This document shows, one piece after another, positions 8,862 through 16,757 of a stretch of 55,711 nucleotides of DNA (position 1 is its first letter; each line of letters opens with the position of its first letter). Position numbers and translations under genes: made by a program. The notes under the pieces were generated by a model. It made no database searches and was not told the origin of the DNA. It was given only the letters and a program-made list of their open reading frames with translations. The DNA comes from Psychromonas aquimarina ATCC BAA-1526 (GTDB lineage: Bacteria > Pseudomonadota > Gammaproteobacteria > Enterobacterales > Psychromonadaceae), in assembly GCF_000428725.1 (NCBI RefSeq), contig NZ_AUAM01000030.1, positions 1 to 55,711 on the forward strand, in the 5' to 3' direction.

Positions 8862-9251
8862 TTATAACGTAATAATTAACAGGCAAAAAACAGTAACTAC
8901 AGCGAAAGCACCGTAATGACCGGCAACGATGACTTTATCTTCCAGCCTTTTACCTTTCAGCCATAAATCAACTGCTTTTGGTGCCAGCGAAAACCAGGTT
9001 ATGGTGTGGTACAGCGCCAGTGCAAGTGCGAGCAGGTGGATGAAAATTGAAAAGGGGCTCTGCAGAGCTTCAAGCCAGCCGTTAAATGCCGCTTCACCCT
9101 GACTGAGGCGGAGAACCCCCCAGGCTAGAATCAGACTGTATAAAGTTATCAAAACACTGCTTCCTTCCCGGATCATGTATTTTGTATAAAAAGCATGTTT
9201 CAGCCACCAGTCGGTGGGTAATTCGCGTTTATAAGGTTTACGTTTGGTCAT
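8862..9251 (-). CDS. frdC: Fumarate reductase subunit C
   Basis: A 129-residue membrane anchor of fumarate reductase with three hydrophobic helices. The KRKPYKRELPTDWWLKHAFY start is the FrdC signature, and a second conserved block has LYHTITWFSLAPKA. A GAGGAGC ribosome-binding site precedes the ATG. Unlike the tightly packed E. coli operon, it is separated from frdB by 138 bp holding two strong hairpins, so its expression may be set separately from frdAB. Confidence 0.95.
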   Translation of the reverse strand: MTKRKPYKRELPTDWWLKHAFYTKYMIREGSSVLITLYSLILAWGVLRLSQGEAAFNGWLEALQSPFSIFIHLLALALALYHTITWFSLAPKAVDLWLKGKRLEDKVIVAGHYGAFAVVTVFCLLIITL

Positions 9252-9272
9252 TTGCTGCTCCTCTTTCTTTGC

Positions 9273-9303
9273 CGCACTGCTGTGTTTGAAAAGCAGCAGT
9301 GCG
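9273..9303 (-). other. Hairpin in frdB-frdC spacer, distal
   Basis: CGCACTGCTG and CAGCAGTGCG form a perfect 10-bp stem with an 11-nt loop, 21 nt upstream of the frdC start. No T-tract follows in the direction of transcription, so an RNA-stability or processing role is likelier than termination. Confidence 0.6.
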
Positions 9304-9342
9304 CTGCCAAGGTTAATATTATCAATATGAGAAGTACCGTGA

Positions 9343-9376
9343 GCTTTGAACCGCAGCTTAAGGTACGGTTCAAAGC
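9343..9376 (-). other. Hairpin in frdB-frdC spacer, proximal
   Basis: GCTTTGAACCG and CGGTTCAAAGC form a perfect 11-bp stem with a 12-nt loop, 13 nt after the frdB stop. No T-tract follows on the transcript. It could protect the frdAB 3' end from exonucleases. Confidence 0.6.
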
Positions 9377-9389
9377 ATCACATGTTTCT

Positions 9390-10127
9390 TTATTCCGGTT
9401 TAAACATACCGATCAGGTAATCTTTACTGCTTTCCACTTTTAATAGCTGAATAGCAGCTGCCGGATCGACATCTTTAGGACATACAACAGAGCAGTAACC
9501 GACAAAAGTACAGCCCCAGACTCCTTCTTCCTGATTTACGATTTTCATCCGCTGTGCTTCGCCGCCGTCACGGCTGTCACGGTTATAGCGGGCAAGCAGT
9601 GCCAGTGCCGCCGGGCCGGTAAACTTGTTATCAAGAGCATATTGCGGGCAGGCTGCATAACAAAGCCCGCAGTTGATACACATTGAAAACTGTTTAAATT
9701 TGGCCATCTGTTCCGGAGTCTGCTGATAGGTACCTTCTGACAGACATTTTTCTTTTTCAGGAATAATATAAGGTTTCACTTCTTCTAGTTTTTTGATGAA
9801 GTCATCCATTACTACTACAAGATCGCGCTCTATAGGGAAGTTAGCTAAAGGCTCTAAGCTAACTTTTTTAGGATAATAATCGCGCAGGAAAGCTTTACAG
9901 CCTAATTTAGGTACACCGTTAACCATCATGCCGCAGCTGCCGCAGATCGCCATACGGCATGACCAGCGGAAGCTGATAGTGCTGTCGAGATGATCTTTAA
10001 TGTACTGCAGCGCTTCTAAAATTGACATATCCGGTGTATAGGGGACTTCGAACATCTGTGTAAACGGCTTTTCATCCATCTCCGGACGGTAGCGAAGTAC
10101 ATCAATTTCAATCATTAACTCACTCAT
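9390..10127 (-). CDS. frdB: Fumarate reductase iron-sulfur subunit
   Basis: A 245-residue electron-transfer subunit linking quinol oxidation in FrdCD to the flavin in FrdA. The [2Fe-2S] ligands lie in [17 protein letters not shown]. The [4Fe-4S] and [3Fe-4S] ligands lie in [13 protein letters not shown] and [17 protein letters not shown]. Its ATG shares a base with the frdA stop (TAATG), indicating translational coupling. Length and motif order match FrdB. The [13 protein letters not shown] segment and the gene order support fumarate reductase over succinate dehydrogenase. Confidence 0.96.
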   Translation of the reverse strand: MSELMIEIDVLRYRPEMDEKPFTQMFEVPYTPDMSILEALQYIKDHLDSTISFRWSCRMAICGSCGMMVNGVPKLGCKAFLRDYYPKKVSLEPLANFPIERDLVVVMDDFIKKLEEVKPYIIPEKEKCLSEGTYQQTPEQMAKFKQFSMCINCGLCYAACPQYALDNKFTGPAALALLARYNRDSRDGGEAQRMKIVNQEEGVWGCTFVGYCSVVCPKDVDPAAAIQLLKVESSKDYLIGMFKPE

Positions 10128-11911
10128 TAAACTTTCTCCTGTGTAGCGCCTGCTTTCTCTGATGCTGCACCATATACACGTTCGGCCGGCTGGCTTTTAG
10201 TGATTTTTACTGATGAGTAGTCAATTTTCGGTGCTTTATCTGCCTGGTAAAAGGCCAGTGAATGTTTTAGGAACTTATCATCATCACGCTTTTCAAAACC
10301 GTCAATACGCTGATGAGAGCCGCGGGATTCTTCTCTTAAAATCGCACTGTGCGCCATTGCCTCTGCTGTATCGAGTAAGTAACCCAGCTCAACTGCATAT
10401 AAAAACTCAGTATTAAATACGCTGGATTTATCGTTGATCTGGATATTTTTGTAGCGCTCTTTAAGTTCGGCTAATTTATCAATGGTTTTCTGCATGGACT
10501 CTTTGGTACGGTAGATTCCAACACCCTCTTCCATACTGTCACCCATCTCCTGGCGGATATCGGCCATTTTCTCAGTACCGCTGCTGTGCAGCTGCGCTTC
10601 GGTGCGCTCTAAAACAGCTTCCGCCTGTTTTTTCAGAGGGGCAATTTTTTCATGCTTATTAGCGTGTGCGTAATTAGCCGCTTCCTGACCGGCTAACTGA
10701 CCAAATACAGCAAGCTCAGTTAATGAGTTTGAACCAAGGCGGTTTGCACCATGCAGGCCGACAGAAGCACACTCGCCGATAGCGTATAACCCCTGCAGGC
10801 TGGTAGCTGTTTTGGCATCAGTTTCAATGCCGCCCATAGTGTAATGTACGGTAGGGCGGACAGGGATTGGTTCATGTACCGGATCAACACCCACATAAGC
10901 CTTGGCAAGTTCACGTATAAACGGCAGACGCTCATTAATTTTTTCTTCGCCAAGATGACGCAGATCCAGATGTACTACGTCACCTCTTTCACCTTTAATT
11001 ACATTGCCTTTCTGCTGTTCCTGCCAGAAACATTGACTGAGTTTGTCACGCGGTCCCAGTTCCATATATTTGTTTTTAGTCTGGCCGACGGGGACTTCTG
11101 GCCCTAAACCGTAATCCTGCAGATAACGGTAGCCGTCTTTATTTAATAAAATACCGCCTTCACCACGGCAGCCTTCGGTCATTAAAATACCGCTGCCTGG
11201 TAAACCGGTCGGGTGGTACTGTACAAATTCCATATCCCGCAGTGCTACGCCGTGGCGGTAAGCAAGCGACATGCCGTCTCCGGTTACAATACCGCCGTTG
11301 GTATTATAACTGTATACGCGCCCGGCTCCGCCGGTTGCCATGATCACGGATTTTGCCTGAATAAGTTTTGCTTCCCCTTCGGCAATATCCAGGATTAAAA
11401 GCCCTTGAATTTTACCGTCTTCAACAAGCAGATCTAAACAGAAATGTTCATCAAAACGGGTGATTTTCGGATGCTGCACTGAAGTTTGAAAAAGAGTATG
11501 TAATATATGGAATCCGCTTTTATCTGCTGCAAACCAGGTGCGTTCTATTTTCATGCCGCCGAATGCGCGTACGTTAATGCTGCCGTCTTCTTTGCGGCTC
11601 CACGGGCAGCCCCAATGTTCGAGCTGAGTAAGCTGCTTTGAGGCATTTTCAACAAAATACTGGACCACATCCTGCTCACATAACCAGTCACCGCCGGCAA
11701 CGGTATCATTGAAATGGTTATCGAGGGAGTCGTGATCCTGAGCAACACCGGCTGCTCCGCCTTCTGCCGCCACGGTATGACTGCGCATGGGATAAACTTT
11801 GGATATTAATGCGATATCCAGATCGGGATGATTTTCTGCAATTTCAATAGCGGCTCGTAAACCTGAACCGCCTGCGCCTACAATGGCTACATCTGTTTTA
11901 ATTATCTGCAC
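10127..11911 (-). CDS. frdA: Fumarate reductase flavoprotein subunit
   Basis: Catalytic subunit reducing fumarate to succinate in anaerobic respiration, on the cytoplasmic face of the inner membrane. The 594-residue protein opens with the FAD-binding motif [13 protein letters not shown]. The covalent-FAD histidine is His45 in SHTVAAEGG. The catalytic region includes [23 protein letters not shown], and [10 protein letters not shown] and [12 protein letters not shown] follow. The GTG start at 11909-11911 is preceded by GGGAG. It is the first gene of frdABCD and divergent from epmA, as in E. coli. The C-terminal 40 residues extend slightly beyond the conserved core. Confidence 0.97.
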   Translation of the reverse strand: MQIIKTDVAIVGAGGSGLRAAIEIAENHPDLDIALISKVYPMRSHTVAAEGGAAGVAQDHDSLDNHFNDTVAGGDWLCEQDVVQYFVENASKQLTQLEHWGCPWSRKEDGSINVRAFGGMKIERTWFAADKSGFHILHTLFQTSVQHPKITRFDEHFCLDLLVEDGKIQGLLILDIAEGEAKLIQAKSVIMATGGAGRVYSYNTNGGIVTGDGMSLAYRHGVALRDMEFVQYHPTGLPGSGILMTEGCRGEGGILLNKDGYRYLQDYGLGPEVPVGQTKNKYMELGPRDKLSQCFWQEQQKGNVIKGERGDVVHLDLRHLGEEKINERLPFIRELAKAYVGVDPVHEPIPVRPTVHYTMGGIETDAKTATSLQGLYAIGECASVGLHGANRLGSNSLTELAVFGQLAGQEAANYAHANKHEKIAPLKKQAEAVLERTEAQLHSSGTEKMADIRQEMGDSMEEGVGIYRTKESMQKTIDKLAELKERYKNIQINDKSSVFNTEFLYAVELGYLLDTAEAMAHSAILREESRGSHQRIDGFEKRDDDKFLKHSLAFYQADKAPKIDYSSVKITKSQPAERVYGAASEKAGATQEKV

Positions 11912-12217
11912 TCTTTTACTCCCATCAAAATTATATTTAATTGATCTGACAATTTAGTGTATCAGTGCTGTTTTAAATTTTCGTGATCCAAACAGGATAA
12001 TATTGAACAATATATTAATACTGAGAGGTAACGCAAATGTGTTTTAAGCAATTGTTAATATTAGGGTTAGTTGGTTGATAACAACTATCAAAGAGTTTTT
12101 ATTCCTGCTAAATCAATTCTTAGGTAAACTAACCATAAATTGATTAATTAAGCTCTTTTAGCCGGCGGCTGACAGTGCGGATAAATTGATCAAATTGTTC
12201 TGAAAATAGGAAATATA
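11912..12217. promoter_or_regulatory. frdA/epmA divergent control region with inverted repeat
   Basis: This 306-bp gap must hold promoters for frdABCD and epmA. The clearest structure is a perfect inverted repeat TTGATA-ACAAC-TATCAA at 12075-12091. Its half sites resemble FNR (TTGAT/ATCAA), but the spacing is 7 rather than 4 nt between those pentamers. A second half-like TTGAT lies at 11940 without a matching partner, and a TTGATCAA palindrome lies near 12186. No convincing -10/-35 pair was identified. Confidence 0.45.
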
Positions 12218-13198
12218 ATGACCTGGTTACCTTCCGCAGACTTAAAACAGCTGCAGCAAAGAGCGAAAATAATACAAAATATCCGCAGTTTTTTTATCTG
12301 CCGCGGTTTATTAGAGGTGGAGACTCCAACGTTAAGCCAGGCCGGCGTGACTGATATTCATCTGTTCTGTTTTCAGACAATGTTTATCGGGCCGCAGATA
12401 TCTTCGACAAAAGCGGACTGTTCAGGTTTACCTTTGTATCTGCAGACATCACCTGAATTTCATATGAAACGTCTTTTGTCAGCCGGCAGCGGCTCAATCT
12501 TTCAAATCAGCAAAGCTTTTCGTAATGAAGAGTCCGGACGTTTCCATAACCCTGAGTTTACGCTTCTGGAATGGTATCAGGTCGGATTTGATCATCATCG
12601 CTTAATGGATGAGATGGATCAGCTGCTGCAGCTGGTGCTTAGCTGCGAGTCTGCCCGACGCTGCAGTTATCAGGAGGCATTTATCGAGGTGTTAGCGGTT
12701 GACCCGCTGCAGAGTTCACTTGAGGAGCTTAAACAGGCTGGATCTGCTTTGGATCTTGGGGAAGTATTAAGCTGTGAAACAGATCGGGATACCATTTTAC
12801 AGCTGCTGTTCTGCGTGGCGGTGGAGCCGGTTATTGCTCAGGATAAACCGTGTTTTGTTTATAATTTCCCAGCTTCTCAGGCCGCTTTAGCGCGAATTTC
12901 AGCAACGGATCCCCGTGTTGCTGAGCGGTTTGAAGTTTATTATAAAGGAATTGAACTGGCGAACGGCTTTCATGAATTAAGTGATGCCGAGGAGCAGCTG
13001 AAACGTTTTCAGGAAGATAACCGTCTGCGGGAGCTAAAAGGGTTAGAACAGATGCCTATTGATCAGAATTTTATTGATTCACTTACCTTTTTACCGGACT
13101 GTGCCGGTGTGGCTTTAGGCATTGATCGTTTAATTATGCTGGCCGCCGGGCAGGAGCATATTGACCATGTATTAAGTTTTGCGGTTAAGAGGGCCTGA
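12218..13198 (+). CDS. epmA: EF-P--(R)-beta-lysine ligase EpmA
   Basis: Lysyl-tRNA-synthetase-like enzyme (PoxA/GenX/YjeA) that attaches (R)-beta-lysine to Lys34 of EF-P; it lacks the tRNA-binding domain. The 326-residue length is typical. Class II motifs are visible: motif 1 around [15 protein letters not shown], motif 2 [20 protein letters not shown] (about residues 92-111), and motif 3 [15 protein letters not shown] near the C-terminus. It is divergent from frdA, a conserved neighbourhood. Its partner enzyme EpmB and the substrate efp lie about 5 kb away in this window. Confidence 0.96.
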   Translation: MTWLPSADLKQLQQRAKIIQNIRSFFICRGLLEVETPTLSQAGVTDIHLFCFQTMFIGPQISSTKADCSGLPLYLQTSPEFHMKRLLSAGSGSIFQISKAFRNEESGRFHNPEFTLLEWYQVGFDHHRLMDEMDQLLQLVLSCESARRCSYQEAFIEVLAVDPLQSSLEELKQAGSALDLGEVLSCETDRDTILQLLFCVAVEPVIAQDKPCFVYNFPASQAALARISATDPRVAERFEVYYKGIELANGFHELSDAEEQLKRFQEDNRLRELKGLEQMPIDQNFIDSLTFLPDCAGVALGIDRLIMLAAGQEHIDHVLSFAVKRA

Positions 13199-13202
13199 CA
13201 GC

Positions 13203-13427
13203 ATGGCTAAGTTATGGTTAACGGAGCGGAACTATTCTTTCGGGGCATCTCTTTGCCGGATTATTTACTGGCTAGCTGCCGTTTACCTTTCCTCTTTATA
13301 TTTACAGCACTGTTCACAATTCAGCTGGTTTAAAATTGGTCTAATGCTGATAAGTGTCACTTTTGTGGTCGGTTTTCTACTGCTGGGGCGTTGTCTTGAT
13401 CACCTTTTTAAACAGCCGAAATCCTAA
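13203..13427 (+). CDS. Small hypothetical membrane protein
   Basis: A 74-residue protein with two hydrophobic stretches (about residues 20-37 and 48-65), so probably a small two-helix inner-membrane protein with a short basic C-terminal tail (KQPKS). The ATG at 13203 lies 4 bp after the epmA stop; an in-frame earlier start would overlap epmA. No strong ribosome-binding site is seen, so translational coupling to epmA is likely. I do not recognise the family. Confidence 0.55.
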   Translation: MAKLWLTERNYSFGASLCRIIYWLAAVYLSSLYLQHCSQFSWFKIGLMLISVTFVVGFLLLGRCLDHLFKQPKS

Positions 13428-13456
13428 CTGTTTAATTTAAGACTACACTTTTATTA

Positions 13457-13615
13457 TACCAATTCCATTGATTAGATGAGTTATTTAGGCGTAGGAAAAA
13501 TGGATGATGGCAAGGCGTTGATTGCAGTAACTAGTCGCTCTAATTACAAAATCAAGAACGAAGCCAGCGTTCATTTTAACCAGCATAAATGAATAGATAA
13601 TCATTGGATTTGGTA
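13457..13615. repeat. MITE-like repeat, copy 1
   Basis: About 159 bp bounded by imperfect terminal inverted repeats: TACCAATTCCATTGATTA on the left, with TAATCATTGGATTTGGTA on the right (15 of 18 positions pair). It contains no open frame. A core beginning TTAGGCGTAGGAAAAAT and running to TAACCAGCATAAA is shared with 49451-49610. It ends about 20 bp before the ribosome-binding site of the next gene. Confidence 0.75.
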
Positions 13616-13645
13616 CCAAAACTTTAATCAGCAATAGAGGTGTTT

Positions 13646-13906
13646 ATGGCAATTACAAAAGTGAAGTCAGAATTTGAAAAGTTATCGGCAGCTATAGCTG
13701 ATGATCTTATTGCTGATGAATGTACCGCTGGTGAACTGCGTTTAGTTCACGATCAGTTTCAAGAAGCGATAATCTCCCGGGATCCGGCACAGCTTATCCG
13801 TGATAAAAAACTGGCACAGCAGCTGCTAGTTTTTGAAGAAAGCAATCCTGTTATTGGTAAAGCCATTAAAGATCTGATGACAGCATTATCCGGAATGGGG
13901 ATTTAA
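13646..13906 (+). CDS. Small protein, DUF4404-like C-terminus
   Basis: An 86-residue cytoplasmic, acidic, helical protein. The ATG at 13646 follows TAGAGG with 5-nt spacing, better than a GTG two codons earlier. The C-terminal pattern FEESNPVIGKAIKDLMTALS followed by GMGI resembles the end of DUF4404 proteins, and the preceding helical region fits loosely. Function unknown. The gene sits immediately after a MITE-like repeat and before a strong terminator, so it is probably transcribed alone. Confidence 0.6.
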   Translation: MAITKVKSEFEKLSAAIADDLIADECTAGELRLVHDQFQEAIISRDPAQLIRDKKLAQQLLVFEESNPVIGKAIKDLMTALSGMGI

Positions 13907-13939
13907 CTGCAGCCTGCTTAAATCAAATATTAAAAATAA

Positions 13940-13963
13940 AAAAGGGAGCTGATGCTCCCTTTT
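13940..13963 (+). terminator. Intrinsic terminator
   Basis: AAAAGGGAGC, loop TGAT, GCTCCCTTTT. It terminates the small gene ending at 13906. Confidence 0.85.
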
Positions 13964-13990
13964 GCTTATCCAGCTAAAAATAAGACACAA

Positions 13991-14015
13991 AAAAACCGAC
14001 ATAAAGTCGGTTTTT
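13991..14015. terminator. Bidirectional terminator
   Basis: AAAAACCGAC, loop ATAAA, GTCGGTTTTT. This is the second of three hairpins between two convergent genes. Confidence 0.75.
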
Positions 14016-14025
14016 GTTCAGGCTT

Positions 14026-14060
14026 AAAATGAAAGTACTGTATTACAGTGCTTTCATTTT
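14026..14060 (-). terminator. Terminator of rpsT
   Basis: AAAATGAAAGTACTG, loop TATTA, CAGTGCTTTCATTTT (one G-T pair), 41 bp past the rpsT stop. The structure can act in both directions. Confidence 0.75.
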
Positions 14061-14100
14061 TGCCGAATATATCAAAGGCTTTAAAAAAGCCGAATCAATA

Positions 14101-14361
14101 TTAAAGTGCTTTAATCTTAGCAGAAAGACGGCTTTTCTTACGAGCAGCAGTATTCTTGTTGATTAAGCCTTTAGTTGCGTAGCTGTCTAAAACTGATTGA
14201 AGTTTTAAAAACTCAGCTGTAGCAAGTTCTTTGTTTGCAGCTTCGATTGCAACAACAACTTTCTTGATGAAAGTACGCATCATTGTACGACGGCTTGCGT
14301 TATGTTTACGGCGTTTTTCAGATTGAATCGCACGTTTTTTAGCAGACTTGATATTAGCCAA
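14101..14361 (-). CDS. rpsT: 30S ribosomal protein S20
   Basis: An 86-residue, strongly basic 16S-rRNA-binding protein. It begins [20 protein letters not shown] after the initiator, exactly like E. coli S20, and ends in the Lys/Ala-rich [13 protein letters not shown] helix. The start codon is TTG at 14359-14361, with GGAGTTAAGG just upstream; a UUG start is also used by E. coli rpsT, where it is part of translational autoregulation. A longer reading from 14400 would add 13 residues not found in S20. The 325-bp gap to murJ should hold divergent promoters; no other feature was recognised there. Confidence 0.97.
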   Translation of the reverse strand: MANIKSAKKRAIQSEKRRKHNASRRTMMRTFIKKVVVAIEAANKELATAEFLKLQSVLDSYATKGLINKNTAARKKSRLSAKIKAL

Positions 14362-14686
14362 GACCTTAACTCCTAAATTCTGTATACAAGGGATAATCAA
14401 AGGTCGTGGAATATGCCTTGTAACACGTATATTGTCAAATGGTTTCTTTTTAACCGCTTAAAAAACTGGTAAGAAACCAGGTAGATGGTTAAACTGCGCG
14501 CATTTTATACCCAAACAGCTTATAGATGCAACTTGATCCTGTAGTTAACAGTGCTGAAAACGGGTGATATCCGCATGCAGTATATTTTATTTTTATTTTG
14601 CTTGTTAAATTAGTGTGTTATTGATCACAGTAATGTGTTTTGCTGTACAGCTGTTTTATTACAAAAATATTTTCGGGAAGTTGATT

Positions 14687-16267
14687 GTGAGTAAAAAATT
14701 ATTGAGATCCGGTTTGATTGTCAGCTCAATGACTTTAGTTTCAAGACTGTTAGGTTTAGTTCGAGATGTAGTGATTGCAAATTTAATGGGGGCCGGCGCA
14801 GCCGCTGATGTTTTTTTCTTCGCGAATAAGATCCCTAATTTTCTGCGTCGTTTGTTTGCCGAGGGCGCCTTTGCACAAGCTTTTGTACCGGTATTAACTG
14901 AGTATGAAAAAACCAAATCTCCCGATGAGGTAAAAAAACTGATTGCCGCCGTATCCGGAACTCTGGGCACGATAGTGACGATTATTACCATCCTGGGGGT
15001 TGTCGGATCGTCGGTGATCACTGCTTTATTCGGCTTCGGCTGGTTTTTAGAATGGTGGAACGACGGGGCGGAAGCGCAGAAATTTGAGCTGGCTTCACTG
15101 ATGTTAAAGATTACTTTTCCCTATTTGTGGTTTATTACTTTTACGGCATTGTCCGGCGCTATTTTAAATACCCTGGGCAAATTTGCTGTGGCGGCATTTA
15201 CACCGGTATTTTTAAATATTGCCATAATCGCCTGTGCACTTTTCCTTTCACCCGGCTTAGCACAACCGGAAATAGGCCTGGCTGTCGGTGTCTTTATCGG
15301 CGGTGCAGTGCAGTTCTTTTTCCAGATTCCATTTTTACGTAGAGAAAATATGCTGGTCAGGCCTACCTGGAGCTGGTCTCACCCCGGTGTTGTAAAAATA
15401 CGAACCCTAATGATTCCGGCAATATTTGGTGTTTCTGTTAGTCAGATTAATCTGCTCCTTGATACTCTGATTGCGAGTTTTTTACAAACGGGCTCAATCA
15501 GCTGGTTATATTATTCAGACCGCCTGCTGGAGTTTCCGCTAGGTTTGTTTGGTATTGCTATTGCTACGGTTATTTTACCAAGTTTATCTTCATCCCATGT
15601 TACCGAATCAAAGGAGCATTTTGCGAAAACTCTAGACTGGGGTATTCGTATGGTGTGTTTTTTAGGATTTCCAGCAATGTTAGGTTTAATTGTGCTGGCT
15701 GAACCTATGCTGCGGGTATTATTTATGCGCGGTGAATTTGATATGCATGATGTGTCGATGGCATCAATGAGTTTGTGGGCATATGCCAGCGGTCTGCTCA
15801 GCTTTATGCTGGTGAAAATTTTAGCGCCGGGGTATTACTCGCGTCAGGATACCAAAACACCGGTTAAATACGGCATTATCGCGATGCTCAGCAATATGGT
15901 GTTAAATATTATTTTTGCGATTCCTTATGGTTATGTCGGTCTGGCGATTGCGACTGCATTGTCGGCAACATTAAATGCTTCTCTATTGTGGTTAGGTTTA
16001 TACCGAAGCGGTGTTTATCAGGTGCAGAAAGGCAGTATTTCAGTACTGCTGCGCATTGCCGCAGCCGGCCTGCTGATGGCCGCGGGGTTATTTATGTACA
16101 GCCCGTCTTTGCTGGAGTGGACTCAATTCTCGCTGTTTGAGGCTGCCTTAAAATTGTTTACCTTGATAGGCTGCGCTGTTGTGTTTTATTTTGCTGCGCT
16201 GGGCATTATCGGCATCCGTTTTTCACATTTTAAAGTTTCAGTAGAGAATGATAAAAATGAGAGCTGA
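14687..16267 (+). CDS. murJ: Lipid II flippase MurJ (MviN)
   Basis: Inner-membrane flippase of the MOP superfamily that moves lipid II across the membrane for peptidoglycan synthesis. From the GTG at 14687 there are 526 residues with about 14 hydrophobic segments. N-terminal signatures are SMTLVSRLLGLVRDVVIA and FFANKIPNFLRRLFAEGAFA (about residues 46-65), followed by FVPVL. LLEFPLGLFGIAIATV lies mid-protein. The start is supported by family homology and CGGGAAG upstream; earlier in-frame starts would add an unrelated hydrophobic leader. It lies between rpsT and ribF, as in Vibrio. Confidence 0.96.
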   Translation: MSKKLLRSGLIVSSMTLVSRLLGLVRDVVIANLMGAGAAADVFFFANKIPNFLRRLFAEGAFAQAFVPVLTEYEKTKSPDEVKKLIAAVSGTLGTIVTIITILGVVGSSVITALFGFGWFLEWWNDGAEAQKFELASLMLKITFPYLWFITFTALSGAILNTLGKFAVAAFTPVFLNIAIIACALFLSPGLAQPEIGLAVGVFIGGAVQFFFQIPFLRRENMLVRPTWSWSHPGVVKIRTLMIPAIFGVSVSQINLLLDTLIASFLQTGSISWLYYSDRLLEFPLGLFGIAIATVILPSLSSSHVTESKEHFAKTLDWGIRMVCFLGFPAMLGLIVLAEPMLRVLFMRGEFDMHDVSMASMSLWAYASGLLSFMLVKILAPGYYSRQDTKTPVKYGIIAMLSNMVLNIIFAIPYGYVGLAIATALSATLNASLLWLGLYRSGVYQVQKGSISVLLRIAAAGLLMAAGLFMYSPSLLEWTQFSLFEAALKLFTLIGCAVVFYFAALGIIGIRFSHFKVSVENDKNES

Positions 16268-16283
16268 ATAGTTGCTCACTCTG

Positions 16284-16292
16284 ATATATAAT
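16284..16292 (+). promoter_or_regulatory. Possible promoter before the ribF repeat array
   Basis: TGATATATAAT contains both a TATAAT and an extended-type TG upstream, just after murJ. No clear -35 is seen. It would transcribe the repeat array and ribF. Confidence 0.35.
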
Positions 16293-16333
16293 CCTCTCTT
16301 TTGCATTTTATAGATCTTAAATAAGTCAAAATA

Positions 16334-16474
16334 ATGAAATTACTGCGCGGTGTTCACAATCTAAAAATGAGCACCGAGGTCGCGTATTAAGTATTGGGGC
16401 AGACTTTAATGACAGCTATGGGATTCATTTCGGCTGAAGTGCATTTTTAGTGCAGAGAGTAATGGTTAAATAGC
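16334..16474 (+). pseudogene. ribF fragment, unit 1 (frameshifted)
   Basis: It has the ribF start MKLLRGVHNLK, then a missing A in the A-run moves it out of frame and a TAA follows within 10 codons. With the frame restored the unit would read like the other copies through VLSIG. It is a non-functional remnant of the first tandem copy and keeps the unit length of 141 bp. Confidence 0.75.
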
Positions 16475-16756
16475 ATGAAATTATTACGTGGTATCCACAA
16501 TCTAAAAAATGAGCACCGAGGCCGCGTATTAAGTATTGGTGCCGGTTTTATTGACAGCAATGGGATTCATTTCTGCTGCCGTGCCTTCTTAGCGCAGAAA
16601 AAATGGTTAAATAGCATGAAATTATTGCGTGGTATTCACAATTTAAAAAATGAGCACCGAGGCTGCGTATTAAGTATTGGTGTAGGTTTTAATGACAGCA
16701 ATGGTATTCATTTCGGCAGCTGTGCACTTTTCTTGTTGAGAACAATGGTTAAATAG
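16475..16756 (+). pseudogene. ribF fragments, units 2 and 3 fused in one 93-codon frame
   Basis: Two 47-codon units are joined in frame, each beginning MKLLRGIHNLKNEHRG and then VLSIG. The RibF motif GNFDGIHLGHQ is replaced by GxGFxDSNGIHF with extra residues, so no nucleotidyltransferase site can form. The frame ends with TAG at 16754-16756, one base before the ribF ATG, a geometry suited to translational re-initiation. No Shine-Dalgarno is visible before 16475, 16616 or 16758. It may be translated as a leader of ribF or may simply be decaying DNA; comparison among relatives would decide. Confidence 0.6.
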
Positions 16757-16757
16757 C

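Larger units (their letters stand above)
16334..16757 (+). repeat. Three tandem degenerate copies of the ribF 5' end
   Basis: Three consecutive units (starts 16334, 16475, 16616; periods 141, 141 and 142 bp) lie directly before ribF at 16758. Each opens with an ATG and about 22 codons nearly identical to the start of ribF (MKLLRGIHN...VLSIG). Each then has a diverged stretch in which the ribF nucleotide-binding motif is disrupted by insertions but the GIHF(G) remnant survives. Units 2, 3 and ribF are each preceded by GGTTAAATAGC. Differences over the first 22 codons are mainly synonymous. Unit 1 has lost one A (16374-16378 region) and is frameshifted. Confidence 0.92.

Noticed and set aside
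11938-11951. FNR site TTGATCTGACAATT upstream of frdA
   Set aside because: Only the left half matches; the right half CAATT does not fit ATCAA.
14362-14400. Longer start for ribosomal protein S20
   Set aside because: The ATG at 14400 adds 13 residues foreign to S20; the TTG at 14361 has a good ribosome-binding site and matches the known start.
14659-15021. 120-codon open frame antisense to murJ
   Set aside because: It overlaps the murJ start and N-terminal signature; no independent signals.
16475-16756. A new functional gene made of two repeats
   Set aside because: The protein is explained as two fused RibF N-terminal fragments with a disrupted nucleotide-binding motif; treated as repeat/pseudogene pending expression data.
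16334-16757. CRISPR array or riboswitch before ribF
   Set aside because: Units are 141 bp and nearly contiguous coding-like copies, not short repeats with unique spacers; no FMN-riboswitch (RFN) conserved stems are recognisable.
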